From: an uncultured Pelagibacteraceae bacterium
GTDB lineage: Bacteria > Pseudomonadota > Alphaproteobacteria > Pelagibacterales > Pelagibacteraceae
DNA length: 64,000 bases
Direction of reading: 5' to 3'
NCBI GenBank assembly: GCA_902521615.1
Contig: CABYSJ010000001.1
Coordinates: 60,732-124,731, forward strand
The position numbers and the translations under genes are program-made. Positions 16,953-25,822 of the stretch are shown here, one piece after another. Under the pieces are notes generated by a model. It did no database searches and was not told where the DNA came from. It saw nothing but the letters and a program-made list of their open reading frames with translations. Within the stretch, counting starts at the first letter, position 1. Every line of letters begins with the position of its first letter.

Positions 16953-18221
16953 TTAACTCCATTTTTTTTCAAATTTATGTCTAATTATTTGTGCAAACAA
17001 ATTCATTATGATTAAAAATCCCAATAGGACCATAATACAAGCAGAAACTTTCTCGACAAATCCTCTTTCAGCACTCTCTGCCCATATATAAATTTGTACA
17101 GGCAAACTTGCAGCTGGATCTAAAGGAGATCCTGGAATTGTATTTACAAAAGCTACCATACCAATCAATATCAAAGGTGCAGTTTCACCTAAAGCTTGAG
17201 CCAAGCCAATAATTGTACCTGATAAAGTTCCTGGCATAGATAATGGCACTGTATGATGCATTGTAGTTTGCATTTTACTAGCGCCCATTGCAAGTGCAGC
17301 CTCTCTTATACTTGGAGGAACTGCTTTTAAAGATGCTCTACAGGCAATAATTATTGTTGGCAATGTCATCAACGATAAAGTTATTCCACCAACTAGAGGT
17401 GTTGATCTAGGTAACTGAAATACAGCCAGCAAAATACCTAGTCCCAAAAGACCAAAAACAATTGATGGAACAGCTGCTAAGTTATTTATATTTACCTCAA
17501 TAAAATCAGTAAATCTATTTTTTGGTGCAAATTCCTCTAAATAAATAGCTGCTAGCACTGCAACAGGAAATGCAATAACTAAACAAACTAAAATAGAAAA
17601 AATCGATCCCATAAATGAGCTTGCTATACCAGCTAATTCAGCCTCTCTTGAATCTGGGTATGTAAAAAAACTTAAATTGAATTTACTTTCAACTCTTCCC
17701 TGTTCTACAAGTTGATCAAAAATCTTTAATTGATAATCTGTAACTCTTCTTTGATCTTCGGGTAAATCCCTTGGATAATTGCCTTTAAATACTTGATCTA
17801 AATCATCTGAAGCAGTTAAGTAAACATCTTTAGTTTTTCCAATTAATGAAGGGTCATTTAAAAGCTCCCTTTTAATCTCTCTTTCAAAAAAGTAAGAGAC
17901 CATTCTCTTCAGATCATTTTGTTGTTTTTCTGAGGCACTTTTATCTAAATTAAACATTGTTTGTAAAGCTAGATCAAAATAATCTGCATCCTCTAAATCT
18001 TCTTTAGAAGGATTTTCGTCAAGGTACATGGTTTCAGCATCAAAGGTGACTGGTACAATCAACCAAGTTTTCTGAAACGCTGTATAGCCAGTAGAAAAGA
18101 TTTTAAAAATAAAAATTGTTAAAAATAATAGAGCTAAAAAAATTGCGCTTTTCCCGTAAAATTGAAATCTTTTTTCGGCCCTATATCTAGAATTTAGGAG
18201 TTTTTCTTTATTTTTATTCAT
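16953..18221 (-). CDS. pstA: Phosphate ABC transporter permease PstA
   Basis: This 422-residue inner-membrane subunit forms the phosphate channel with PstC. It has one N-terminal membrane helix, then a periplasmic domain of about 150 residues, then the six-helix permease core. The core has the EAA-type loop [25 protein letters not shown], split here between EAALAMGAS and PLSMPG. The long periplasmic domain makes it larger than the E. coli protein and is common in alphaproteobacteria. The ATG at 18219-18221 is preferred over an upstream TTG and overlaps the pstC stop by eight bases. Confidence 0.92.
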   Translation of the reverse strand: MNKNKEKLLNSRYRAEKRFQFYGKSAIFLALLFLTIFIFKIFSTGYTAFQKTWLIVPVTFDAETMYLDENPSKEDLEDADYFDLALQTMFNLDKSASEKQQNDLKRMVSYFFEREIKRELLNDPSLIGKTKDVYLTASDDLDQVFKGNYPRDLPEDQRRVTDYQLKIFDQLVEQGRVESKFNLSFFTYPDSREAELAGIASSFMGSIFSILVCLVIAFPVAVLAAIYLEEFAPKNRFTDFIEVNINNLAAVPSIVFGLLGLGILLAVFQLPRSTPLVGGITLSLMTLPTIIIACRASLKAVPPSIREAALAMGASKMQTTMHHTVPLSMPGTLSGTIIGLAQALGETAPLILIGMVAFVNTIPGSPLDPAASLPVQIYIWAESAERGFVEKVSACIMVLLGFLIIMNLFAQIIRHKFEKKWS

Positions 18222-19599
18222 ATTTTTCCCTATATTTTTTAACAACTCTTAATGCAAAAATATTTAAACTAAGTGTTACCAAAAACAATGTCATACCTAG
18301 TGCAAATGCTGCCTGGGTTTTAGGATCTCCAAAGGCCTGATCTCCAATTAATATTACGACAATTTGAGCAGTGATAGTTGAAGTAGATTCTAAAGGGTTA
18401 AATGTTAAGTTGGCTGCAAGGCCTGAAGCCATAACTACAATCATTGTTTCTCCAACAGCTCTGGAAACACCTAGCAAGATAGAACCAACAATTCCTGGTA
18501 ATGCTGCTGGAAAAATAACTTTTTTTATTGTTTCTGATTTAGTAGCCCCCATTGCATAACTACCATCTCTTAAACTTTGAGGAACACTAGTAATAACGTC
18601 ATCACTCAAACTAGATATAAACGGAATAATCATTATCCCCATTACACCCCCTGCAGCTAGAGCACTCTCTGCAGATACTTCTAATCCCATTGCCGTTCCT
18701 ATATCTTTAAGGAATGGTCCAACTGTTAAAGCTGCAAAAAAACCATAAACTACAGTTGGTATGCCTGCTAAAATTTCAATTAAAGGTTTTGCATATTGTC
18801 TTACTTTGGTTGAAGCGTATTCAGCTAAATAAATTCCACTCATCAATCCAATTGGTATAGCAACACACATTGCAATTAATGCAATAAAAAATGTTCCGGC
18901 AAAAATTGGTACAGCCCCAAATGTATCAGAATACATTGATGGATCCAAAGGCTCAGAAGCATCTCTCACAAATGCTTTAGCTGGATACCAATGAGTTCCA
19001 AAAATAAAATCAAACAAGGGAATTACTTTAAAAAAATCGATAGTTTGAAATATTAATGAAAAAACAATTCCAATAGTTGTTAATATAGCTGCCAAAGAAG
19101 CTGTAAATAAAACAGCATTTAAAAATTTTTCAACCGGTTCTCTTGTTCTGTTGTTTGAAGAAATTCTTTTATAACCATAAACTATAGAAGCTATAATTAT
19201 TGCCAAAATTAAAACAACTTTAGAGTTTTGGGCTATAGATCGAAGATTTAAATATTTTTCTGCAGATGTTTCAAGATAAGTAGTAATTTCTCCACTAAAC
19301 TGACCACGAGATAATGATTTAGTTTTTTCATAAATTAGATTTAGTTCGTCATCAAGATATCCTTGATTGCTATAATCACTTAAAATTATTAACTTAACTA
19401 TACTCGGCTCAAATATTGCCCATAAAGAATAAATAATAAAAGCGGGTATTGCGCACCATATTGCTAAATAATACCCATAAAATTGTGGAAGTGCTGTTAA
19501 TCTAGTATTTGTTGCTTGAATTGAGTAGGCTTTTTTTCTTCCAAAATAGTAACTAGTAAAACCAAGAAGTACAATAAAGATGAATATAACTAAGTTCAA
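18214..19599 (-). CDS. pstC: Phosphate ABC transporter permease PstC
   Basis: This 461-residue permease partner of PstA has a DUF3333-like N-terminal membrane and periplasmic extension before the core. The core carries AGIPTVVYGFFAAL and the EAA-like loop DGSYAMGATKSETIKKVIFP. The start is a TTG at 19597-19599 with a well-placed AGGAG (six bases upstream on the minus strand), and no better ATG lies nearby. A strong hairpin with a T-run lies between pstS and this gene, so pstCAB probably receives only part of the pstS transcripts. Confidence 0.92.
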   Translation of the reverse strand: MNLVIFIFIVLLGFTSYYFGRKKAYSIQATNTRLTALPQFYGYYLAIWCAIPAFIIYSLWAIFEPSIVKLIILSDYSNQGYLDDELNLIYEKTKSLSRGQFSGEITTYLETSAEKYLNLRSIAQNSKVVLILAIIIASIVYGYKRISSNNRTREPVEKFLNAVLFTASLAAILTTIGIVFSLIFQTIDFFKVIPLFDFIFGTHWYPAKAFVRDASEPLDPSMYSDTFGAVPIFAGTFFIALIAMCVAIPIGLMSGIYLAEYASTKVRQYAKPLIEILAGIPTVVYGFFAALTVGPFLKDIGTAMGLEVSAESALAAGGVMGIMIIPFISSLSDDVITSVPQSLRDGSYAMGATKSETIKKVIFPAALPGIVGSILLGVSRAVGETMIVVMASGLAANLTFNPLESTSTITAQIVVILIGDQAFGDPKTQAAFALGMTLFLVTLSLNIFALRVVKKYREKYE

Positions 19600-19630
19600 A
19601 GAATCTCCTAATGTTTTACTTTACACTTTC

Positions 19631-19661
19631 TTAAAAAAAAAGGGGTCTAAAAAGACCCCTT
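19631..19661 (-). terminator. Intrinsic terminator/attenuator between pstS and pstC
   Basis: On the minus strand a nine-base stem (aaggggtct with agacccctt) closes a four-base loop and is followed at once by a run of eight or nine T residues. This is a textbook intrinsic terminator located 25 bases after the pstS stop. It would let pstS be expressed well above pstCAB-phoUB, matching the need for excess binding protein. Confidence 0.85.
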
Positions 19662-19685
19662 ATCTTTATTTGTTAACCAGCTTTA

Positions 19686-20717
19686 TTAGTCAGCCATTGC
19701 AACAAGATCTTTCGCATTAGTTCTAGTTGTCTTGTACAACTTCTTATCTAATGGTACTAAACCAATATCAGCCAAATAGCCATTTTTACCTATAGCTTTA
19801 GTTGTAGTGAACTCTTTTACAAATTCATGTAATCCAGGGATTACACCAACGTGAGCTTTTTTCACATAGAAAAATAATGGTCTTGCAACTGCATAACTGT
19901 AGTCTTGAATACTCGCAAGAGATGGTTGACCACCATCAATGCTAGCAGCTTGCAATTTGTCTTTAGCAGCTAAGAAATAACTAAATCCAAAGAAACCAAA
20001 CATGTCTTTATCTTGTACTAATTTTTGAATGATTAAACTATCGTTTTCACCAACTTCAATAGCAGCACCATCTTCTCTATAAAGTTTTTGAGGTTTTTTG
20101 TATTTTTTATTTCCAGCCTCATAACCAGCTTTATAAAGAGCTTTGGCTTCTTTAGTCATACCTTTTTTCATTACCAAAGAATTCCAAGCATCTCTTGTTC
20201 CAGAAGTTCCTGGAGGGATCATTACAGAAATTTTCTGTTTAGGTAGACTTGGATCAATTTGGTCCCAAGTTTTATAAATATTTGGAACTAATTTACCATC
20301 AACAACTGTATGTGCAGCTAATGCTAAATATAATTGCTCTTTAGTAAAGTTAATTGGTTTTGCATCTTTACTATAAGCTAATGTAATACCGTCATTACCA
20401 ATAACGATCTCAACGATTTCATTAACTCCATTTTTTTTACATAGAGCTTTTTCTTTATCTTTCATGGCTCTTGATGCATTTGTAATATCTGGATGTTGTT
20501 CACCAACACCAGCGCAGAATAGTTTAGCTCCTCCACCAGTACCAGTCGACTCGATTACAGGAGTTTTAAATCCTGAACCACCGAATCTTTCAGCAACAAC
20601 AGTCGCGTAAGGGAATACTGTAGATGAACCAACTATTTTAATTTGATCTCTTGCTTGAGCAACTGTCGCAATTGTTAAAGCAACAAGCGAAGCAATTATT
20701 ATAGTTAGTTTTTTCAT
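19686..20717 (-). CDS. pstS: Phosphate-binding periplasmic protein PstS
   Basis: This 343-residue protein captures phosphate in the periplasm. A signal peptide is clear (MKKLTIIIASLVALTIATVAQA). The mature N-terminus has IVGSSTVFPYA, the phosphate-contact segment STGTGGGAKLFCAG follows, and PPGTSGTRDAWNSLV is also typical of the family. An in-frame ATG lies six codons further upstream, but the one at 20715-20717 gives a normal signal peptide and has AAGGA upstream. A well-formed Pho box lies 63 bases upstream. It is usually among the most abundant SAR11 proteins under phosphate limitation. Confidence 0.95.
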   Translation of the reverse strand: MKKLTIIIASLVALTIATVAQARDQIKIVGSSTVFPYATVVAERFGGSGFKTPVIESTGTGGGAKLFCAGVGEQHPDITNASRAMKDKEKALCKKNGVNEIVEIVIGNDGITLAYSKDAKPINFTKEQLYLALAAHTVVDGKLVPNIYKTWDQIDPSLPKQKISVMIPPGTSGTRDAWNSLVMKKGMTKEAKALYKAGYEAGNKKYKKPQKLYREDGAAIEVGENDSLIIQKLVQDKDMFGFFGFSYFLAAKDKLQAASIDGGQPSLASIQDYSYAVARPLFFYVKKAHVGVIPGLHEFVKEFTTTKAIGKNGYLADIGLVPLDKKLYKTTRTNAKDLVAMAD

Positions 20718-20780
20718 TATCTTTAATCCTTTCATTATTAATTAAAAGATTTCAGACTCGTATAAATTTATTGAATCTTT

Positions 20781-20801
20781 AATATTACAGAATTGTTACA
20801 G
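20781..20801 (-). promoter_or_regulatory. Pho box before pstS
   Basis: On the minus strand the site reads ctgtaacaattctgtaata, two CTGTAA half-sites exactly 11 bases apart, which is the arrangement bound by PhoB. It ends 63 bases before the pstS start, leaving room for a -10 element (TTATAC-like at about 20759-20764) and a leader. The same half-sites and spacing recur before the lipid kinase gene at 24541. Confidence 0.8.
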
Positions 20802-20822
20802 TTTTGTTAAAAAGGTAACTTT

Positions 20823-21431
20823 TTAGTTGTATTTCATTGAGATAATAATCTCATTTTTTTCGGTTTCCAAACCACCTTTGCATGAAACTGGATTAACATT
20901 ATCCTTAAAAGCAAGTTCTGTTGTAGGTCTTAAAATAACTTCCAATTTCACGAGATTAACTAATTCCTCAAGAACACTTTGATCATAACGCCATTTGGGC
21001 CAACTACTTGGAGTTGAAAATATAGATGTTAAATAACTTGTTGCCATAGTAAATCTATAATTACTCATATTTTCATTTCTTAGTAAATGATCTCTGACAG
21101 AATTAAATATATTTCTACATCTAAATGAATCTGACATGTAGTTTTCTTTTTTTAAATTTTCGTTTACAGGAATTGAAATAATTAGATCTACTGAATTGTT
21201 TCGATATGAAGTAAGAACATCCATGTAAATATCTTCATATGGGACATCTTTATGTTTTTTAATTTCAGGATAAGTGCTTTTTAAATCTTCTTGTAATCTA
21301 AAAACACCAATATCGAATACAGTTAATTGTTGATTCCTTAGAATTGTAGATATATCCGATGATATACTTTTAGTAATCATCGACATAAAAACAAATAAGA
21401 TAATTAAAATACTATGCAATACCTTAATCAT
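20823..21431 (-). CDS. Exported protein of unknown function between phoR and pstS
   Basis: This 202-residue protein starts with a hydrophobic signal sequence (about residues 1-24, ending near SISS). The rest is soluble and includes CRNIFNSVRDHLL, SSWPKWRYDQSVLEELVNLVKLEV and a Cys near the end (PVSCKGG). The two cysteines could form a disulphide in the periplasm. I recognise no family. It sits between phoR and pstS on the same strand, with spacers of 94 and 105 bases, so a part in phosphate sensing or uptake is plausible but not shown. Confidence 0.7.
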   Translation of the reverse strand: MIKVLHSILIILFVFMSMITKSISSDISTILRNQQLTVFDIGVFRLQEDLKSTYPEIKKHKDVPYEDIYMDVLTSYRNNSVDLIISIPVNENLKKENYMSDSFRCRNIFNSVRDHLLRNENMSNYRFTMATSYLTSIFSTPSSWPKWRYDQSVLEELVNLVKLEVILRPTTELAFKDNVNPVSCKGGLETEKNEIIISMKYN

Positions 21432-21525
21432 ATTAAAAATTTAATTAAAATAGGATACGAATCAACAAAAGATTTGTTAAATATTGATTGAATAAGAGCT
21501 AATTTTAAACAACTTTTTAAATTAA

Positions 21526-22674
21526 TTATTTTGTTGGAAGATATATTCTAATTTCAGTACCTTCATTAAGTTTACTAAGAATCTCGTAATCACCTCTGTG
21601 TTGAGATATAATATGTTTCATGATAGCTAAACCTAAACCTGTGCCACCAACTTTTTTACTTTTTTCTGTATCTACTCTAAAAAATCTTTCAGTTATTCTT
21701 GGAATTAACTGTTGAGGTATTCCAATCCCTTCATCTTTAATACTAATGACAATATTTTTACCAATTAATTTACCTTCACTATTTTGACTTTTGACATATA
21801 TATTTTTTCCACCTTGAGAATATTTAATTGAATTATCAATTAAATTTGAAAATACAGTTAACAATTTATCATTATCACCAAAAACTAAAGTTGGTTCAAT
21901 AAGTTCAAGATGTAAATTAATTTTCTTTTTTTTAAGAATTAATTCAAAGTTACTTTTAATATTTTTAAAAATATCATTTAGATTAATGATTTTATTTGGT
22001 TTAATGTGTTCTTCAAGCTCAATTCTGCTTAAAATCAATAAATCATTGATTAAGTTTTCCATTCTTAATACTTGATCAGACATGATAGACATAAATTTTT
22101 TTTGAGCCTCTTGGTCGTTTGAAGCTGGTCCAAGAATAGTCTCTAAAGAGCCTTTAATTGAAACTAAAGGTGTTCTTAATTCGTGACTCACATTAGCAAC
22201 AAAATCAGTTTTTAATTTTTGTGCTTTTGTTATTTCTGTAAAATCTTTTAGAAACAATACAACTGAGTCTACTTCTGGAAACAAATGAGTAGGACCAGGA
22301 ATAACATAAATTTTGTAAAGCTGATAAGATGGTAAATTAATTTCTACATTAACATTCTTTGTGGTTTGATCCTTGATAGCTTCGTCAATTGTTTCTAATA
22401 ATTTTGTATCTCTTATTACACTTGAAATATTTTTATCAATTAAGTTTTCTCCAAAACGTTGTTTTGCACTTTTGTTAAGATATTTGATTAAGTTATATTT
22501 ATCTAAGGCAAAAAATTGATCTTCTAATTCTTCAATAATTACTCTTTTTCCTAAATCATCTTTATTGGCCTTATTTACAACTGGAGCTGTATTTTCTGGC
22601 TTAATATTTTTTTTAAATAAAAAATATAATAAAATAATTATTACAACTATGAGCATCAACTCTGTCCAAAACAT
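21526..22674 (-). CDS. phoR: Phosphate sensor histidine kinase PhoR
   Basis: This 382-residue kinase phosphorylates PhoB when phosphate is short. It has a single N-terminal membrane helix (about 7-20), a PAS-like domain (about 48-148), the dimerisation/phospho-acceptor box FVANVSHELRTPLVSIKG with His164, and the ATPase domain with DNSIKYS, DEGIGIPQ and GGTGLGLAI. The lack of a periplasmic sensing domain fits PhoR, which reads the state of Pst and PhoU. It is unusual in being far from phoB (the whole pst set lies between) and next to lipid genes. Confidence 0.9.
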   Translation of the reverse strand: MFWTELMLIVVIIILLYFLFKKNIKPENTAPVVNKANKDDLGKRVIIEELEDQFFALDKYNLIKYLNKSAKQRFGENLIDKNISSVIRDTKLLETIDEAIKDQTTKNVNVEINLPSYQLYKIYVIPGPTHLFPEVDSVVLFLKDFTEITKAQKLKTDFVANVSHELRTPLVSIKGSLETILGPASNDQEAQKKFMSIMSDQVLRMENLINDLLILSRIELEEHIKPNKIINLNDIFKNIKSNFELILKKKKINLHLELIEPTLVFGDNDKLLTVFSNLIDNSIKYSQGGKNIYVKSQNSEGKLIGKNIVISIKDEGIGIPQQLIPRITERFFRVDTEKSKKVGGTGLGLAIMKHIISQHRGDYEILSKLNEGTEIRIYLPTK

Positions 22675-22708
22675 GGATATGTTTTAACAAATGTAATGAA
22701 TATTGTCT

Positions 22709-23716
22709 TTAATAATTAGGTGAAATATTTTCAAAAAATATTTTTGCTGTTTCTTCCCATGAATATTTTTTTGCAAAATCAAGACAATCTTGGCGATTTA
22801 CCTTCAAAGCTTTTAAAGCAGAAGCCTTCAAATCATAATCTAAAGTATCAATATTAGTTCCACCTAATATATCTTTAGGTCCTGGCACTGGATAAGCTGC
22901 AACTGGTGTACCACAATTTAATGATTCCAAAACAACAATACCAAATGTATCAGTTTTACTAGGGAAAACAAAAACGTCTGATGATGCAAAATGAGATGCT
23001 AATTCTCCATTAGTCTTTTCACCTAAAAAAATATCATTTGGAAATTTTTTTTTCAAATTGTTTAGGTCTGGACCTTTTCCAATAATAACTTTAGTACCTT
23101 CAAGATCGAGATCTAAAAATGCTTTGATATTTTTTTCAACTGCAATCCTACCAACATATATCCATATAGGTCTTTTGTAAGGTAAGTCTCTCTTAATGGG
23201 GTTTTTAAACGCGCCATGATTACCTCCCCTGGTCCATGTAACCATTTTATTGTTATCAACACCTAATGCAATTAACTCTTCACGCATGGATTCTGTTGTC
23301 ACTAAAATTCTTTCAGCTTTATTATGAAAATTACATAAAAATTTTTCTGACCATTTAGCTGGAATGATAGGCATATAAAGTTTCATATATTTATCAAATC
23401 TTGTATGAAAACTTGTTGTAAACTTTAAACCTTTTTTAATACAATGTCTTCTTGCCATAAAACCAAGAGGCCCTTCTGTTGCAATGTGTATTGCATCAGG
23501 TTTAATTGAATTGATTAAATTACTTACACGAGGCCAAACATTTAAAGATAATCTAATTTCATTATATTTGGGCATAGGTACAGTCAGAAATTGTTGAGGT
23601 GTAATATATTCAATAGTGTGACCTTGTGATTTAAGTATTTCACCTGTTTGATGGAGAGTTCTTACTACACCATTAACTTGCGGGTAATAAGCATCAGTAA
23701 CTATTAATATTTTCAT
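22709..23716 (-). CDS. GT4 glycosyltransferase, probably glycolipid-forming (Agt-like)
   Basis: This 335-residue enzyme has the GT-B fold of family GT4. The N-terminus is ILIVTDAYYPQVNGVVRTL, the acceptor loop GPLGFMARRHC follows, and the donor site includes YVGRIAVEKN and the EX7E-type segment FPSKTDTFGIVVLES. It starts three bases after the PlcP gene ends. In SAR11 and rhizobia a PlcP/Agt pair turns phospholipid-derived diacylglycerol into glycolipids (glucosyl- or glucuronosyl-diacylglycerol) under phosphate starvation. The sugar donor cannot be read from the sequence. A SqdX/MgtA-like role is the same idea. Confidence 0.82.
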   Translation of the reverse strand: MKILIVTDAYYPQVNGVVRTLHQTGEILKSQGHTIEYITPQQFLTVPMPKYNEIRLSLNVWPRVSNLINSIKPDAIHIATEGPLGFMARRHCIKKGLKFTTSFHTRFDKYMKLYMPIIPAKWSEKFLCNFHNKAERILVTTESMREELIALGVDNNKMVTWTRGGNHGAFKNPIKRDLPYKRPIWIYVGRIAVEKNIKAFLDLDLEGTKVIIGKGPDLNNLKKKFPNDIFLGEKTNGELASHFASSDVFVFPSKTDTFGIVVLESLNCGTPVAAYPVPGPKDILGGTNIDTLDYDLKASALKALKVNRQDCLDFAKKYSWEETAKIFFENISPNY

Positions 23717-23719
23717 TTT

Positions 23720-24526
23720 TTAGGATGCTTTTTTGAAGGAAGTGAACTTGTCTTTATCAATATTTTCTGAAATATATTCTTTTCTTTTTTTATCCCAATA
23801 AATTATCTCAAAAGTTCCATCATATTTTTCTGTTAATGCTGTACAAGACTCAACCCAATCACCACAATTTAAATAATTCACACCATCAAGGTTTAAATTT
23901 TCAGCGTGATGGATGTGACCACAAATTATTCCATCAAATTTTTTTCTTTTTGCATATTTTGAAAGTGTGTTTTCATATTCACCTATATATTTGACAGCAT
24001 TTTTTACCTTATATTTTAAAAATTTTGCCAAAGACCAATAGTCTTTACCTCTCAACTTTCTAAAGAAATTTATAATAATATTAATTTTAAGTAATAATTC
24101 ATATGCAATAGCTCCTAATTTAGATAGCCATTTTGCATGTTTCATTACTCCGTCCCAAGCATCACCATGAACAACTAGATATTTTTTTCCTAACTGTGTT
24201 TCATGAATAACTCTATTTACAATTTTAATATCACCCAAATGCATTGGGATAAATTTTCTAAACACCTCGTCATGATTACCAATAATGTAAAATACTTTTG
24301 TCCCGTGCCTTGCTTTTCTTAATATTTTTTGAATGACATCATTGTGCTCTTGAGGCCAATAGAAACTCTTTTGCATAGCCCAAACATCGATTATGTCTCC
24401 AACCAAATAAAGATTTTCAGATCTTGAATTTTTGAAAAATTCTAGAAGCTTGCCTGCTTGACAACCTTTAGTACCAAGATGTACATCAGATATGAATATG
24501 CTCTTATATTTTAATAGTGGGGCCAT
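23720..24526 (-). CDS. plcP: PlcP-like metallophosphoesterase (phospholipase C)
   Basis: This 268-residue calcineurin-like phosphoesterase has the full dimetal motif set: SDVHLG (Asp14, His16), GDIIDVW (Asp44), GNHDE (Asn84, His85), VVHGD (His120) and CGHIHHAE near 207. It resembles LpxH and is often so annotated. LpxI, which does the same step, is encoded later in this window, so LpxH is not needed. Pairing with the GT4 gene inside a phosphate cluster points to PlcP, which strips headgroups from phospholipids to give diacylglycerol. It starts the leftward run plcP-GT-phoR-pst. Confidence 0.83.
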   Translation of the reverse strand: MAPLLKYKSIFISDVHLGTKGCQAGKLLEFFKNSRSENLYLVGDIIDVWAMQKSFYWPQEHNDVIQKILRKARHGTKVFYIIGNHDEVFRKFIPMHLGDIKIVNRVIHETQLGKKYLVVHGDAWDGVMKHAKWLSKLGAIAYELLLKINIIINFFRKLRGKDYWSLAKFLKYKVKNAVKYIGEYENTLSKYAKRKKFDGIICGHIHHAENLNLDGVNYLNCGDWVESCTALTEKYDGTFEIIYWDKKRKEYISENIDKDKFTSFKKAS

Positions 24527-24540
24527 TAAAAAAACTTTTT

Positions 24541-24559
24541 TTGTAACACAACTGTAACT
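24541..24559 (+). promoter_or_regulatory. Pho box between plcP and the lipid kinase gene
   Basis: The plus strand reads ttgtaacacaactgtaac, two TGTAAC half-sites 11 bases apart, like the site before pstS. It ends about 67 bases before the lipid kinase start, almost the same distance as the pstS box to pstS. It lies only 15 bases from the plcP start on the other side, so how plcP itself is driven is unclear. Confidence 0.7.
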
Positions 24560-24625
24560 CGAATCATCTATTTCTTATTTCATTGAAATGTTAAGGATTT
24601 ATTAAAATTTAATTACGAAAAAATT

Positions 24626-25510
24626 ATGCATTATTGTTTAATTTATAATCTCAATTCATCATCAGGGAAAAAAGTAAAATTAGTAAATAAAATTTATGAA
24701 AAATTAAAGATCAATAATACTGTTGATTTTTTCAAAACTAAATCTGAACAAGAGGCAAAAAAAATATTCCTTGAATTTAAAAATAAAAATTATGATAGAT
24801 TGATAGTTGCTGGTGGTGATGGATCAGTATCATTTGCTATCAATGAATTAATCAAAAATGACTTTGATTTTAATGAAAATTTTGCAATTGGGTATATACC
24901 GGCTGGGACTGCCAATTTACTTCAAGCAGAGTTATCTATAACCAAAAAAGTAAATGATATTTGCAGTGCTTTAACATCAAATAATTATAAACAATCTAAT
25001 CTTATAAAAATAAATGAAAATTATTTTTTTTTAATGGCTGGTATTGGTTGGGATGCTAAAATTGTTCACTCTATTGATACGCGTATAAAAAAAATACTAG
25101 GAAAGATAATTTTTGGTTTAAAAGGATTTCAACATTTTTTATTTATGAATAATAATAAACTTAATGTTTTTTTTGACGGTCAAAAACATCAGGCTGATTG
25201 GATATTGTCATCTAATACAAAGTATTATGCTGGTCATCATAAGATAAATAAATCAGATATTTTTGATGATAGATTGGTAACTTACGTGTTCAAAGATTTA
25301 ACAAGATTAAAACTAATATATTATATAATTTTAATTATTATTTATGGAGATCTATCGAAAAACAAATCTGTTATCACTACTTACTCAAAAAATATTCATA
25401 TTGATGGTAATAATTTTGAAATTCCCGTTCAGATTGATGGGGACAATTTTGGATGTCATAAACAGATTGATATTGAATTTTCAGATAAAAAAGTAAATTT
25501 TTTACTATAA
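24626..25510 (+). CDS. Diacylglycerol kinase-family lipid kinase
   Basis: This 294-residue protein has the DAGK catalytic fold (YegS/DgkB type). The nucleotide motif VAGGDGSVSFAIN is at about 61-73, GYIPAGTANLL follows, and MAGIGWDAKIVHSID is at about 137-151. The C-terminal beta-sandwich ends in QIDGDNFG. It phosphorylates diacylglycerol or a related lipid. The gene is divergent from plcP and has a Pho box, so it is probably induced when phosphate is short. That is curious, because it would rebuild phosphatidic acid from the diacylglycerol PlcP releases. It may keep diacylglycerol within safe levels or act on another lipid. Confidence 0.82.
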   Translation: MHYCLIYNLNSSSGKKVKLVNKIYEKLKINNTVDFFKTKSEQEAKKIFLEFKNKNYDRLIVAGGDGSVSFAINELIKNDFDFNENFAIGYIPAGTANLLQAELSITKKVNDICSALTSNNYKQSNLIKINENYFFLMAGIGWDAKIVHSIDTRIKKILGKIIFGLKGFQHFLFMNNNKLNVFFDGQKHQADWILSSNTKYYAGHHKINKSDIFDDRLVTYVFKDLTRLKLIYYIILIIIYGDLSKNKSVITTYSKNIHIDGNNFEIPVQIDGDNFGCHKQIDIEFSDKKVNFLL

Positions 25511-25588
25511 TTTTAAATAACATAATTTAACAAAAAATTATTTTACTAAGATATTTAATTTAAATATAATTGTTTTTAAATTTACTAT

Positions 25589-25594
25589 AGGAGG
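25589..25594 (+). promoter_or_regulatory. Perfect Shine-Dalgarno before the 69-residue gene
   Basis: The hexamer aggagg lies five bases before the ATG at 25600. Most genes in this window have weak or partial sites, so this predicts strong translation of the small lysine-rich protein. Confidence 0.8.
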
Positions 25595-25599
25595 TTGTC

Positions 25600-25809
25600 A
25601 TGGGTAAAAAACTAAAGAAAAATGAAAAAAGAAAAAAGAAATTTATCAAATCAATAGATAAACTTAAAAATAAGATAAGTTTAAAAGAAAAAAAATTATC
25701 TAAAATTAATATAAAAATTGCAAGTTTAGAAAAAAAAATTGCTGAAAAAAGAGCAAAAAAAATAGCTAAGAAACAAGCTAATGAAAGCTCAGCATCTGTA
25801 AATAATTAA
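25600..25809 (+). CDS. Small lysine-rich coiled-coil protein, function unknown
   Basis: This 69-residue protein is about 40 percent lysine with many isoleucine and leucine residues in a heptad-like pattern (KKFIKSIDKLKNKISLKEKK and LSKINIKIASLEKKI). It is predicted to be one long basic helix or coiled coil with a short polar tail (ANESSASVNN). No family is recognised. The strong ribosome binding site suggests high expression. Nucleic-acid binding, as in histone-like basic proteins, is a guess from charge. Its neighbours (lipid kinase, manC) give no clue. Confidence 0.7.
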   Translation: MGKKLKKNEKRKKKFIKSIDKLKNKISLKEKKLSKINIKIASLEKKIAEKRAKKIAKKQANESSASVNN

Positions 25810-25822
25810 TATCTAAATTCGT

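Noticed and set aside
25100..25510. Could the DAGK-family gene be an NAD kinase
   Set aside because: The GGDGS motif is shared, but the GYIPAGTANLL segment and C-terminal domain match the DAGK/YegS family.
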